The position numbers and the translations under genes were made by a program. Positions 1-8,197 of a stretch of 64,000 bases of DNA are shown here, piece after piece (position 1 is the first letter of the stretch; each line of letters opens with the position of its first letter). A model generated the notes under the pieces. It was not told the origin of the DNA. It made no database searches and was given only the letters and a program-made list of their open reading frames with translations. Origin of the DNA: JBCAXA01 sp038534295 (lineage in GTDB: Bacteria; Pseudomonadota; Gammaproteobacteria; Steroidobacterales; Woeseiaceae); assembly GCA_038534295.1 (NCBI GenBank), contig JBCAXA010000001.1, positions 1,488,001 through 1,552,000 on the forward strand, in the 5' to 3' direction.

Positions 1-376
1 GCTGCACATCGACAACACCGGTATCGAGCGCGTTGGCGATCGCCGCGACGCAGGATTGATCGGCGCGTTCCGCCATCGGTACGACAACCAGGCCAGCATT
101 GGCGCGACTCAGCAAGCCTGGCTGGAGGATCGGCCGGCCGGCGGCAAGCGTCGCCGCCAAATCGAGGCCACCCAGCAGGGCATCGGGCGCGACACCGGGC
201 GGCACGCGAATCGCTTGGCCATCGGCCAGTTCGGCCTCGAGGAAACGCGCGATACTGTCACGCCCGGGGCCGCCCAGACCGGCAAGCACCAGCCCGCCGA
301 GATCATGCGCGGCAACCGCGACGAGACTGGCCGCCGCGACCGCATCGTCATGCGGATTGGTGACCGCGTCGTTCAT
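1..376 (-). CDS. bchD: Magnesium chelatase D subunit, N-terminal part (truncated by window edge)
   Basis: The reading frame opens with an ATG at 376 that overlaps the bchI stop in an ATGA and runs off the left edge of the window with no stop, giving about 125 residues. The peptide (MNDAVTNPHDDAVAAASLVA...) has the degenerate AAA+-like N-terminal domain expected of BchD: a pattern like LGGLVLAGLGGPGRD where a true ATPase has its P-loop, followed by ARANAG-type text resembling the BchI core. BchD is the scaffold subunit of the BchHID magnesium chelatase, which inserts Mg2+ into protoporphyrin IX. It is the last gene of the superoperon visible here. Identity rests on this similarity and on following bchI directly; the von Willebrand domain lies outside the window. 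Confidence 0.9.
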   Translation of the reverse strand, partial: MNDAVTNPHDDAVAAASLVAVAAHDLGGLVLAGLGGPGRDSIARFLEAELADGQAIRVPPGVAPDALLGGLDLAATLAAGRPILQPGLLSRANAGLVVVPMAERADQSCVAAIANALDTGVVDVQ

Positions 377-1383
377 GCCGTAAACACCGAATCCAGGGCG
401 CGGCTCACGCGGACGCCGGCCGCCGCGTCGTCAAGCGGATCACGCCTGAGTCGATGGCCAAGCGCCGCTGGCGCCACGGCCTTGAGCTCCGCCTCACCGA
501 CTTCGGTAAGATCGCGCAGCGCCGCCAACGCGCGCGCCGCACGAACCAACGTCAACTCGCCGCGCAGACCGTCAGTGCCAGCCGCGACGCACAGTTCGGC
601 AGCGCGGCGGATTGCCGCATCCGGTACATCGACGTCGTGCAGCGCATCGCGCGCCGCAAGAATCTGCCGGCGGACTTTGCTTTCGCGGCTCGACCAGCGA
701 CGGCGAAACGCGACCGGATCGCGTTCGAAGTCGTCGCGGCGCCGGACGATTTCGACCCGTTGCTCGATATCGGTCGGTGTCGCGATGCTGACCGACAAGC
801 CAAACCGATCCAGCAGCTGCGGCCGCAGCTCGCCTTCCTCCGGATTGCCGCTGCCGACCAGTACGAAACGGGCCGGATGGCGAACGCTGAGCCCTTCCCG
901 CTCGACGACGTTCTCACCGGTCGCAGCGACGTCAAGCAGAAGATCGATGATGTGATCCTCGAGCAGGTTGACCTCGTCGACGTACAAAAAACCGCGATTC
1001 GCACGCGCAAGCAACCCAGGCTCAAACGCTTTTTCGCCGTGGGCGAGCGCTTTCTCGATATCGAGCGCACCGACGACGCGATCCTCGGTGACGCCGAGCG
1101 GCAGATCGACGACCGGGATCTGCACTTGTTTCGCTTGCTTGCCGCCACCGACACATGAGCAGCCAGCACAGCGCGAACCGTCGGGCGACGTGTTGTAGTG
1201 GCAGTTTTCACGCACGGCAATTTTGGGAAGCAGGCCGGCAAGCGCACGCACGGCGGTTGATTTGCCCGTGCCGCGATCACCGAATACCAGCACGCCGCCG
1301 ACGTTTGGGTCGACGGCGCTGATCAAGAGCGCCTGGCGCATCTCGTCCTGACCGACGATTGCGGTGAAAGGAAATGCACTCAT
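373..1383 (-). CDS. bchI: Magnesium chelatase ATPase subunit I
   Basis: A 336-residue AAA+ ATPase. Walker A (GDRGTGKST) is at about residues 35-43 and Walker B (FLYVDEVNLL) at about 132-141. Between them is the cysteine-containing insert (CHYNTSPDGSRCAGC) typical of proteobacterial BchI. It powers Mg2+ insertion into protoporphyrin IX together with BchD and BchH, the first committed step toward bacteriochlorophyll. It follows puhE after 27 bases and overlaps bchD by 4 bases (ATGA), so BchI and BchD are probably translationally coupled. Length and motifs agree with the family. Confidence 0.97.
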   Translation of the reverse strand: MSAFPFTAIVGQDEMRQALLISAVDPNVGGVLVFGDRGTGKSTAVRALAGLLPKIAVRENCHYNTSPDGSRCAGCSCVGGGKQAKQVQIPVVDLPLGVTEDRVVGALDIEKALAHGEKAFEPGLLARANRGFLYVDEVNLLEDHIIDLLLDVAATGENVVEREGLSVRHPARFVLVGSGNPEEGELRPQLLDRFGLSVSIATPTDIEQRVEIVRRRDDFERDPVAFRRRWSSRESKVRRQILAARDALHDVDVPDAAIRRAAELCVAAGTDGLRGELTLVRAARALAALRDLTEVGEAELKAVAPAALGHRLRRDPLDDAAAGVRVSRALDSVFTA

Positions 1384-1410
1384 GGCGCCGTTCCAGCCGG
1401 TCGCGGACCG

Positions 1411-2172
1411 TCAGTCCGCCGGCAAACGCACCACCGGGCGCCACAGCCAGTCATCGGGAACCTTCAACATCAGGAACAAATGCTCGAGTACTGCCAGCGC
1501 CAGCAGTGTCGTCAGCAACGTTCCGCCGATACTCGCGTACGCACCGTCGCTGCCGGCGAGCCACGACTCGTACACCCACCAGATCGCGAGCGCAGCGGCA
1601 ATGAGCGACAGCGGAAACAGCGCGTTCATGCGCCGCTGTCGCGTATACGTCGTCAGGTATTGCAGATGCGTCGGCCAAAATTCGGTGTGCAAGTTGCGCA
1701 CGCCGAGAAAGATATTCAGCTTCGTGCTCCAGCGCATCAGCCACAGCGCCGCAAACGTCCAAGCGGCAACCGCATTGGCCGCAGCAGCTAGCGTTATGAT
1801 CAACATGACGGCCGTCACCACGATCGCGATCTCGTGATAAAGACACGCGCGTACGCCGCGCCGAAAGCGTTCGCTATTGGATACACCGGGCGGGCAAGCG
1901 GCGGGTTTCGGCCCCGACACATACCCGGTGAGATACGCGATCTCGTGCCAGCTCCAAACACCGATGGCGCCGATAAATCCGGTGAGCGCACCGGCCGCAC
2001 TGGCGTCGCCGGCGCTGATCACGATGAGCCAGACGCTGACGATACCGACCAGCGTACTCGCGGCAAACGTCGTCGGAAACGTCGCCGGGTCCTGGCGCAG
2101 GCGATACAGCGCGAGCGCCGTTGCCGTCCACCAGACGGCAACAGCAGCAATGGCAGCCAGTGTGGCGCTCAC
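1411..2172 (-). CDS. puhE: Photosynthetic complex assembly protein PuhE
   Basis: A 253-residue polytopic membrane protein with about seven hydrophobic stretches. It carries the conserved central text of the PuhE (DUF3623) family, including WHEIAYLTGY near residue 75, LYHEIA near 111 and RWSTKLNIFLGVRNLH near 145. PuhE is an accessory factor for reaction-centre/light-harvesting complex assembly; its biochemical role is not settled in the family. It lies 13 bases after acsF and 27 before bchI in the superoperon, as in other purple bacteria where it sits in the puh region. Confidence 0.93.
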   Translation of the reverse strand: MSATLAAIAAVAVWWTATALALYRLRQDPATFPTTFAASTLVGIVSVWLIVISAGDASAAGALTGFIGAIGVWSWHEIAYLTGYVSGPKPAACPPGVSNSERFRRGVRACLYHEIAIVVTAVMLIITLAAAANAVAAWTFAALWLMRWSTKLNIFLGVRNLHTEFWPTHLQYLTTYTRQRRMNALFPLSLIAAALAIWWVYESWLAGSDGAYASIGGTLLTTLLALAVLEHLFLMLKVPDDWLWRPVVRLPAD

Positions 2173-2185
2173 GCCGACGACCCGC

Positions 2186-3250
2186 TTACCAGGTCGGAAC
2201 CATGCGGACCTGCTCGGGCAGGTCGTTGCGATTCACCGGCAGCAGGTACATGCGTGCAAATACCGCCGCGGCAGCAACACCGAAGCCGACATTCTTCAGC
2301 TTGCCAATCAGTCCACCGCGCCGTTTGGCGCGTTCGCTGGCTTCGCTGATCCGGCGCAGCCGCTCCATGTTGCGGCGAAACCGCGGGTCATCGATGTTCA
2401 GCGTGAACGGGAAGATTTGCTGGCTGATGCGCGACGTGATGTCGAATACGCGGTAGTCGTAGTCGGTCGGGTCGAGCCCCATGGCCGCATGCATGGCGGG
2501 CCGCGTGTGATCGCGAACGTACATCGTTGCGTAAACCATCAACAAAAAGAAGCGAATCCACAGTTTGTTGTGACCGCGCAAAAGATGCGGATTGGCCTTC
2601 ATGATCAGCGCAAACACTTCGCCGTGGCGGAACTCGTCGTTACACCAGTCTTTGAACCAGCGGAAAATGGGATGGAAACGCAGCTCCGGATGGCGCTCTA
2701 GCTGGCGGTAGATCGTGATGTAGCGGGCGTAGCCGATTTTCTCGGACAAATAGGTCGCGTAGAAAACAAACTTGGGATTGAAGTACTTGACCTCTTTCTT
2801 CTTGCGCAGGAAGCCGAGGTTGACCGGCGCGCCGAAGTCTTTCAGCGAACGATTGATAAAGCCGGCATGACGCGATTCGTCGCGCGACATGAAGGCCATT
2901 ACCTCGCGAATGTCGGGATTCTCAACCGCATCGCGAATGTCCGCGTAGAGCGCACATCCGGAATACTCCGACGTCACCGACGAGACCATAAAACCGAGGA
3001 ACTCGTCATACAGCTCCGGCGACAGCGGCTTGACCTCGTCTTTGAACGCATCATCGCGCTTGAAGTGGTCGACGTTCGAATCGCGGCGAAATTCGTTCAT
3101 CAACTCATCCCACTCGCGCCGCACGGGCGACAAATCGAGTTTGTCCATCGCCTCGAAATCGGTGGTGTAAAAGCGTGGATTGAGTAGCGATTCGGTGTTC
3201 GCTTTCGCGGTCGACTCGTTAACGTTCACGGTCTTGTCTGTCTCGGTCAT
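2186..3250 (-). CDS. acsF: Mg-protoporphyrin IX monomethyl ester (oxidative) cyclase, aerobic type
   Basis: A 354-residue di-iron carboxylate oxygenase of the AcsF family. The two helix motifs that supply iron ligands are visible as DESRHAG (E125, H128) and NDEFRHGE (E206, H209), with a further candidate glutamate at 95 in SEYSG. It uses O2 to close the isocyclic ring, producing divinyl protochlorophyllide. The ATG at 3250 overlaps the puhC stop by 4 bases. Its presence means this step can run under oxygen. The anaerobic alternative, the radical-SAM BchE, is not in the window, though it could be elsewhere. Position between puhC and puhE matches other proteobacterial clusters. Confidence 0.97.
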   Translation of the reverse strand: MTETDKTVNVNESTAKANTESLLNPRFYTTDFEAMDKLDLSPVRREWDELMNEFRRDSNVDHFKRDDAFKDEVKPLSPELYDEFLGFMVSSVTSEYSGCALYADIRDAVENPDIREVMAFMSRDESRHAGFINRSLKDFGAPVNLGFLRKKKEVKYFNPKFVFYATYLSEKIGYARYITIYRQLERHPELRFHPIFRWFKDWCNDEFRHGEVFALIMKANPHLLRGHNKLWIRFFLLMVYATMYVRDHTRPAMHAAMGLDPTDYDYRVFDITSRISQQIFPFTLNIDDPRFRRNMERLRRISEASERAKRRGGLIGKLKNVGFGVAAAAVFARMYLLPVNRNDLPEQVRMVPTW

Positions 3251-3723
3251 GGTGAACTCTCCTGGGCAGCGCTCAACACCGGCGCAGCATCGGATTCAAG
3301 GTATCGGGCAAATACAGCAGCGTTGTCGGGGCCAAAGGCCCACAGGTCGACGACGGCACCGCCGCGCGGATCAATCAGGAGCAGCTGGCCGTCGGCACGG
3401 CGCTCAATGCGAAACGAACGGTCGCCGGTTTCTGCCGAGCGCCGCGCGAGTCCGCGCAGCGTCGCGCGCAGGAATCCGCCATCGCCGACCGCCAGGGTCT
3501 CGACCAACTGGCCACTCGCAACGTCGCGAATCGCAACCTCACCGGTCGGTAAGTCTTCAAACGCGAGGGTGCGCGAGGCAGCCAACGGTGCCGTCGGCGC
3601 CGAATCCTGCCGACCGATACCGGTCGCAGAAACGAACGTGACGCCGAGCAGTGCCGCGACGACGAGCGCCCCCGCCGCGCGGAGCATCGCTGTCGGGATC
3701 GGCACATCGTGACGGTGACTCAT
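3247..3723 (-). CDS. puhC: Photosynthetic complex assembly protein PuhC
   Basis: A 158-residue protein with one N-terminal membrane segment (about residues 11-32) followed by a soluble, presumably periplasmic domain containing LAFEDLPTGEVAIRD near residue 50 and the RGGAVVDLWAFG region near 125. This single-pass layout and the wording fit PuhC, which assists reaction-centre and LH1 assembly. It overlaps puhB upstream and acsF downstream by 4 bases each. Sequence conservation in this family is low, so context (puhA-puhB-puhC order) is an important part of the call. Confidence 0.9.
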   Translation of the reverse strand: MSHRHDVPIPTAMLRAAGALVVAALLGVTFVSATGIGRQDSAPTAPLAASRTLAFEDLPTGEVAIRDVASGQLVETLAVGDGGFLRATLRGLARRSAETGDRSFRIERRADGQLLLIDPRGGAVVDLWAFGPDNAAVFARYLESDAAPVLSAAQESSP

Positions 3724-4358
3724 CCGGCCGCAACTCCAGCAGCATCGCCACCGAGATCACGCTCGACAGCCTGCAGTGCTGCATGGCGTGATCCCAAAGC
3801 TTCGGCGAGCGCAGTAGCAGCGGCATCGACGTCGGCCAGTGCGCGCAGGCTGGGCTGCACGCGCAACCAGCGGAACGGCCGGACGTGTGGCCACAGCACC
3901 ATATAGCTCGGTCGCTGCTCGGGTGCGAGCGTCAACACAATATCGCCGCTACCGTCGCGATGGCGACGTAGGTCAGCACTGTCAATCAACGACAGCGGTA
4001 AATCGACGGTCATTGGCAGGGCGACACCCAGCTCGATGCTGATGCGCCGATCGGTGATCGTGTAGGTGGTCGCGCGGACGTTGAGCCACGCCAGCAAACC
4101 GACCAAACCACCGAGCACGACCGTCAGCAAACCGACTGAAGCAACAGCGCCGACGACGGCCGCCGCGCTCGCGCCGGCACTGAACGCATCGCCAACCCGG
4201 AAGAACAGCAGCACGATCAAATACAGCGCGAGCCAACGTCCTGCCATAACCTGCCAGAGCATGCCGGTCAGAGACGGTCGGCCGTGCCACAGAATTTTTT
4301 CGCCCACAGCGTCGTCAACGACGGTGCGGCGACTGATTCTTGGTATCGAATCGCTCAT
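3720..4358 (-). CDS. puhB: Photosynthetic complex assembly protein PuhB (bacterial PH-domain membrane protein)
   Basis: The start chosen is the ATG at 4358 (MSDSIPRISRRT...), which overlaps the puhA stop in an ATGA and gives 212 residues; longer upstream extensions of the frame run inside puhA. Two or three membrane helices at about residues 45-100 precede a bPH2-like domain with TTYTITDRRISIE and LSLIDSADL, the usual PuhB architecture. PuhB acts as an assembly factor for the reaction centre. Overlap with puhC is also 4 bases. Confidence 0.93.
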   Translation of the reverse strand: MSDSIPRISRRTVVDDAVGEKILWHGRPSLTGMLWQVMAGRWLALYLIVLLFFRVGDAFSAGASAAAVVGAVASVGLLTVVLGGLVGLLAWLNVRATTYTITDRRISIELGVALPMTVDLPLSLIDSADLRRHRDGSGDIVLTLAPEQRPSYMVLWPHVRPFRWLRVQPSLRALADVDAAATALAEALGSRHAALQAVERDLGGDAAGVAAG

Positions 4359-5122
4359 AGCAGTGCGGGCTCCTGACGCTCGGCGGTCGCGTACAGCTTG
4401 CCGGCGGCGAAATACGCGTAGATTTTTTCTTCCTCGAGCAAGGTGATCGACTGCGTCGATTTCAGCGCCGGCACGTCGGCAAACTGGTGTGCATGCAGCG
4501 ATTGCACGTGGATTTCCTGACTCCCCGCCTTGGTACGCACAAAGCCGGATGGCACCAATACGTGCCGGCCCCCGGCCGCAGCACCGAGATCGGCCTCGTA
4601 GAACATGATCATCGGCTCCGAGCGATCGACCCAAAGATCAGCGACGGTACCGGCAACCTCGCCGTCGTCGGCAATGATCTGCCAGCCACGTGGATCCGGA
4701 TCGCCGGCCGTGATGACGAACTCGTCGGCGATCCGCATCGGCACGATGCGATCTTCGTCGTGCAGGGTTTTGTCGGGCACGTCGGCGCGCTCGGCATAGG
4801 CCCCCGGGCCAACGCCCGCAAGCAGCGGGTTACCGACCGGCTCGAGCGGCGCGCCGGGAAAGCCGGCCGCCGGTTTGGCCGAAATTTGCTGCGGTTTGTC
4901 CGGCGACGGTGCCGTCGCAGTGCCGCCGTGCGGCAGGACAAAGGTCTTCGGTCGCGGCGCCGTGTTCGGCCGAACCCGTTTCGTGCGACCGTGCGACATG
5001 TCCTCTTCGAGCGGATAGCCCTCGCGCTTGGCCTCGCGCTGCAGGTAGATGATCAGGCCGATGAAGAACAGCCAGAACAGCGTAAATAGAATCTCGACGA
5101 GATCGATGGAACCGATGCTCAT
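4355..5122 (-). CDS. puhA: Photosynthetic reaction centre H subunit
   Basis: A 255-residue protein with one N-terminal transmembrane helix (about residues 9-28), the signature junction YLQREAKREGYPLE, and a large cytoplasmic domain with PDPRGWQIIADDG and TVADLWVDRSEPMI. These are hallmarks of PuhA, which caps the cytoplasmic face of the L/M reaction-centre core and shapes proton delivery to QB. It shows that the organism uses a type-II (purple bacterial) reaction centre; the pufL and pufM genes are not in this window. It starts 15 bases after lhaA and is coupled to puhB. Confidence 0.98.
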   Translation of the reverse strand: MSIGSIDLVEILFTLFWLFFIGLIIYLQREAKREGYPLEEDMSHGRTKRVRPNTAPRPKTFVLPHGGTATAPSPDKPQQISAKPAAGFPGAPLEPVGNPLLAGVGPGAYAERADVPDKTLHDEDRIVPMRIADEFVITAGDPDPRGWQIIADDGEVAGTVADLWVDRSEPMIMFYEADLGAAAGGRHVLVPSGFVRTKAGSQEIHVQSLHAHQFADVPALKSTQSITLLEEEKIYAYFAAGKLYATAERQEPALL

Positions 5123-5137
5123 GTCGTTGCTCCCCTC

Positions 5138-6571
5138 TCAGTGTCCAGTGGGAAATTCGCTCAGACCCAGCCCGGCGTCGGTGTCGAGGGGTGGAGCGGA
5201 GTGACGCGCCAGCGGTCCGATCACCGCAAGCGTGATGAATAGAATCAGTACTTCAAATTGATAGACGACGCTGTAGCCGGTCGATGTGTTGGCCAGCGCT
5301 TCGCCGAGCCGGCCGGCCGTGGCCAGCGCGTCAACGCCGTCGCACATGGCGCCACCCAGCGCGATAGCGATACCGGCGGCCGTAGCCTGCACGGCACCCC
5401 ACGCGCCGAGCGCAAGACCGCCTGAGTCTTTGCCGGTGAGCTGCATCGCGGCCATCAAGGTGCCAACGGCAAACAGCCCGTTGCCGAACCCGACCAGCCA
5501 CACGGCCAGCTGAAACATCGCGAACGAGCCGATCGCGGTAACGACCGTCAACAGCGCAAAGGCCGCGATTCCAAGCAGCGCGCCGTAGCCCGCCAAACGA
5601 TGCGGATCGATGCCGCGACCCAGCCAGCTCGCGGCGCTGAGAAAGGCAATCAGCGTGCCACAGGCGGTGGTCGCCGTGAGCAGCGTGGTCGCACTGACCG
5701 ACATGCCGAGCACCTCGGCGCCGTAGGGTTCGAGCAATACATCCTGCATAGCGAAACCGGCGGTACCGAGTCCGACGGCCAGCAAAACGCGTCGACTGCC
5801 GCGCTGCGCCGTGAACGCAGACCACGCGCGTCGAAAACTGCCGCGCTCGCGCCGCTCGATGTGCCGTTGCGGGCGGCGCTGCTCCTGTTTCCACAGCGCA
5901 ATCACGTTCAACACCAGTGTCGCGACCGCGGCGGCCTGGATGACTTGGATCAGTCGCACCTGACTGAACTCGGCCAGCAAGCCGCCAAACAGCAAGGCGG
6001 CAACCAACATGCCGACCAGCAGCATGACGAACAGCAGCGCGACCACGTAGGGTCGCTGTTGATCGGTCGCGAGATCCGACGCCAACGCGAGACCGGCCGT
6101 CTGAGTCGTGTGCATGCCGATGCCGACCAGCGCGAAAGCCAATGCCGCCGCCAGCTGGCCAATCAGTACCGGACCGTGCGTATCGCCAGACAGCACAATC
6201 AGCGCAAACGGCATGATCGCCAGCCCACCGAACTGCAGCAGCGAGCCGAACCAAATGAACGGTACGCGGCGCCAGCCGAGAAACGACTGGTAGCGATCGG
6301 ATCGATGACCAATCAAGGCCCGAAACGGCGCAGCGATTAGCGGCAGCGACACAAACAGCGCGACGAGCACCGCCGGTACGCCGAGTTCGACGATCATGAC
6401 GCGATTCAGCGTGCCGGTCAGGAGCACCGCTGCCATACCGACCGACACCTGGAACAGCGCGAGCCGCAGTAGCCGCGGCATGGGCAGATCACCGCCAGCC
6501 GCTTCGGCCAGCGGCAACAGGCGGTTGGCCAAGCGCCGCCAACGTTGCGCGATGTCGGCGCTGCTGTTCAC
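5138..6571 (-). CDS. lhaA: Light-harvesting complex assembly transporter-like protein LhaA (BCH/PucC family)
   Basis: A 477-residue, roughly 12-helix MFS-like protein of the PucC family, with signature text LNRVMIVELGVPA near residue 60, PFRALIGHRSD, and GMHTTQTAGLALASDLA in the middle. I chose the GTG at 6571 because it overlaps the bchM stop as GTGA; upstream codons in the frame lie within bchM. LhaA homologues promote LH1 assembly, perhaps by delivering bacteriochlorophyll to the apoproteins. Its place just upstream of puhA is the standard bchM-lhaA-puhA order. A paralogue of the same family is at 18675-20039. Confidence 0.95.
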   Translation of the reverse strand: MNSSADIAQRWRRLANRLLPLAEAAGGDLPMPRLLRLALFQVSVGMAAVLLTGTLNRVMIVELGVPAVLVALFVSLPLIAAPFRALIGHRSDRYQSFLGWRRVPFIWFGSLLQFGGLAIMPFALIVLSGDTHGPVLIGQLAAALAFALVGIGMHTTQTAGLALASDLATDQQRPYVVALLFVMLLVGMLVAALLFGGLLAEFSQVRLIQVIQAAAVATLVLNVIALWKQEQRRPQRHIERRERGSFRRAWSAFTAQRGSRRVLLAVGLGTAGFAMQDVLLEPYGAEVLGMSVSATTLLTATTACGTLIAFLSAASWLGRGIDPHRLAGYGALLGIAAFALLTVVTAIGSFAMFQLAVWLVGFGNGLFAVGTLMAAMQLTGKDSGGLALGAWGAVQATAAGIAIALGGAMCDGVDALATAGRLGEALANTSTGYSVVYQFEVLILFITLAVIGPLARHSAPPLDTDAGLGLSEFPTGH

Positions 6572-7275
6572 TGGCGTACCAGATGCATCGCTTGTGAGGT
6601 GTAGAAGCCCGCGCTGATGCGCTGCATCGCGGCGATACGCCAACGATCGAGATCGGGCTCGCGATCGATCAACGTACGCAAGCGCTGCTCGCCGACCGGC
6701 TGAATGGCCGGGGCGCGATGTTCGCGATGCGGGATCAAGCGGCCAACGGCGTGCATGACGGCCAAGGCCGGCGTACGCGGCGCAAACGTTACGGCGATTT
6801 CCCGCGTCGTGCGCCGAGCAAGCGCCGCCAGCATTTCAACGATATCGGCGGCGTTGTAGTGAATCATCGAATCCATCGCGACCACGGCGTCAAAGGAGCC
6901 GAGATCGGCAGCGAGCATGTCGCCGACCCGATAGTCGATGCGCTCGACGAGCGCGGCGGGCGTGCGCTCCCTGGCTAGCTCGATCAGTGTCGGCGACACG
7001 TCGACAGCGGTGACGCTGGCGCCGCGCGCCGCGGCTTCGACCGCCAGAGCGCCAGTACCGCAGCCGGCATCGAGCAAGCGCACACCGTCAAGGTCGTCGG
7101 CAAGCCACGCAAGCAAGGTCTGGCGCATCGAGTCGCGGCCGGCACGCACCGTCGCGCGAATACCGCTAACCGGCGCGTCAGACGTCAACTTGGACCACGC
7201 AGCCGCAGCGGTGCGATCGAAATACGTCGTCAACTCGTCGCGTTTGCGCTGATAAGAGGGTTGCGGAAGGCTCAT
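6568..7275 (-). CDS. bchM: Magnesium-protoporphyrin IX O-methyltransferase
   Basis: A 235-residue class-I SAM methyltransferase. Motif I (LLDAGCGTGALAVE) is at about residues 67-80, followed by an acidic post-motif (VTAVDVSP). The N terminus (RKRDELTTYFDRTAAAAW) and the VVAMDSMIHY segment match BchM. It methylates the C13 propionate of Mg-protoporphyrin IX, producing the ester that AcsF cyclises. It starts 10 bases after bchL ends and overlaps lhaA by 4 bases (GTGA). Confidence 0.96.
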   Translation of the reverse strand: MSLPQPSYQRKRDELTTYFDRTAAAAWSKLTSDAPVSGIRATVRAGRDSMRQTLLAWLADDLDGVRLLDAGCGTGALAVEAAARGASVTAVDVSPTLIELARERTPAALVERIDYRVGDMLAADLGSFDAVVAMDSMIHYNAADIVEMLAALARRTTREIAVTFAPRTPALAVMHAVGRLIPHREHRAPAIQPVGEQRLRTLIDREPDLDRWRIAAMQRISAGFYTSQAMHLVRQ

Positions 7276-7285
7276 CGTCAGCTGC

Positions 7286-8197
7286 TCAATCGAAACCGAG
7301 AAAATCGAAAATTTCGCGATCGCGCATCGGCTCAGCCGTCAATGGCTCGGTGCCATCGAGCAGATGTTGCGCAAGACGCAAGTACTCCTCCTGCACCGCA
7401 TCGAGTTCCGGGCTGGTCTCCATCTCGAACAACGTCGATTTTTTCAGGCGACTGCGGCGAATCACGTCGAGGTCCGGGAAGTGCGCGATGCGGGCGAGCC
7501 CAATGCGTTCGTTGAAGCCGTCGATCTGATCGGTCGCGGCACTGCGATTGGCGATAACGCCGCCCATCCGAACTTTGTAGTTCTTCGCTTTGGCCTTGAT
7601 CGCCGACACGATGCGATTCATCGCGAAGATCGAGTCAAAATCGTTGGCGGTGACGACCAGGGCACGATCGGCATGCTGCAGCGGCGCGGCAAAACCGCCG
7701 CAGACGACATCGCCCAGCACGTCGAAGATCACCACATCGGTGTCGTCGAGCAAATGGTGCTGCTTCAAAAGCTTTACCGTCTGGCCGACGACGTAGCCAC
7801 CGCAGCCGGTGCCGGCTGGCGGCCCGCCGGCTTCGACGCACATCACGCCGTTGTAGCCTTCATAAACGAAGTCGTCCGTGGAGAGCTCCTCGGCGTGGAA
7901 TTCGACCGACTCGAGCACGTCGATGACGGTCGGCACCAGCCGCTTGGTCAGCGTGAACGTCGAATCGTGTTTCGGATCGCAGCCGATCTGCAGCACGCGT
8001 TTGCCCAACTTGGAGAACGCGGCCGACAAATTCGATGACGTCGTGCTTTTACCGATACCGCCCTTGCCGTAGATGGCAAAGACCTGTGCGCCATCGATGC
8101 TGTCGTTGGGATCGAGTTGCACCTGCAAACTGCCCGGGCCGTCGAGCGCCGGGTTGCCGGCGACGCGTACCGGCAGCGGAAACGGAGTCTGACTCAT
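7286..8197 (-). CDS. bchL: Dark-operative protochlorophyllide reductase, iron-sulfur ATP-binding protein
   Basis: A 303-residue NifH-like ATPase. The deviant Walker A YGKGGIGKSTTSSN is at about residues 43-56, and the two cysteines that bridge one [4Fe-4S] cluster across the homodimer are seen as GTGCGG (C132) and DVVCGGF (C166). It delivers electrons to BchN-BchB for light-independent, oxygen-sensitive reduction of the D ring of protochlorophyllide. Its ATG overlaps the bchH stop by 4 bases. The closely related bchX (chlorophyllide reductase) was considered, but the adjacent bchH/bchB/bchN and the sequence favour BchL. Confidence 0.97.
   Translation of the reverse strand: MSQTPFPLPVRVAGNPALDGPGSLQVQLDPNDSIDGAQVFAIYGKGGIGKSTTSSNLSAAFSKLGKRVLQIGCDPKHDSTFTLTKRLVPTVIDVLESVEFHAEELSTDDFVYEGYNGVMCVEAGGPPAGTGCGGYVVGQTVKLLKQHHLLDDTDVVIFDVLGDVVCGGFAAPLQHADRALVVTANDFDSIFAMNRIVSAIKAKAKNYKVRMGGVIANRSAATDQIDGFNERIGLARIAHFPDLDVIRRSRLKKSTLFEMETSPELDAVQEEYLRLAQHLLDGTEPLTAEPMRDREIFDFLGFD

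Noticed and set aside
56..955. Open plus-strand frame of about 300 codons opposite bchD/bchI
   Set aside because: It is arginine- and serine-rich shadow coding on the opposite strand of bchI, with no recognisable domain; bchI and bchD are clear on the minus strand.
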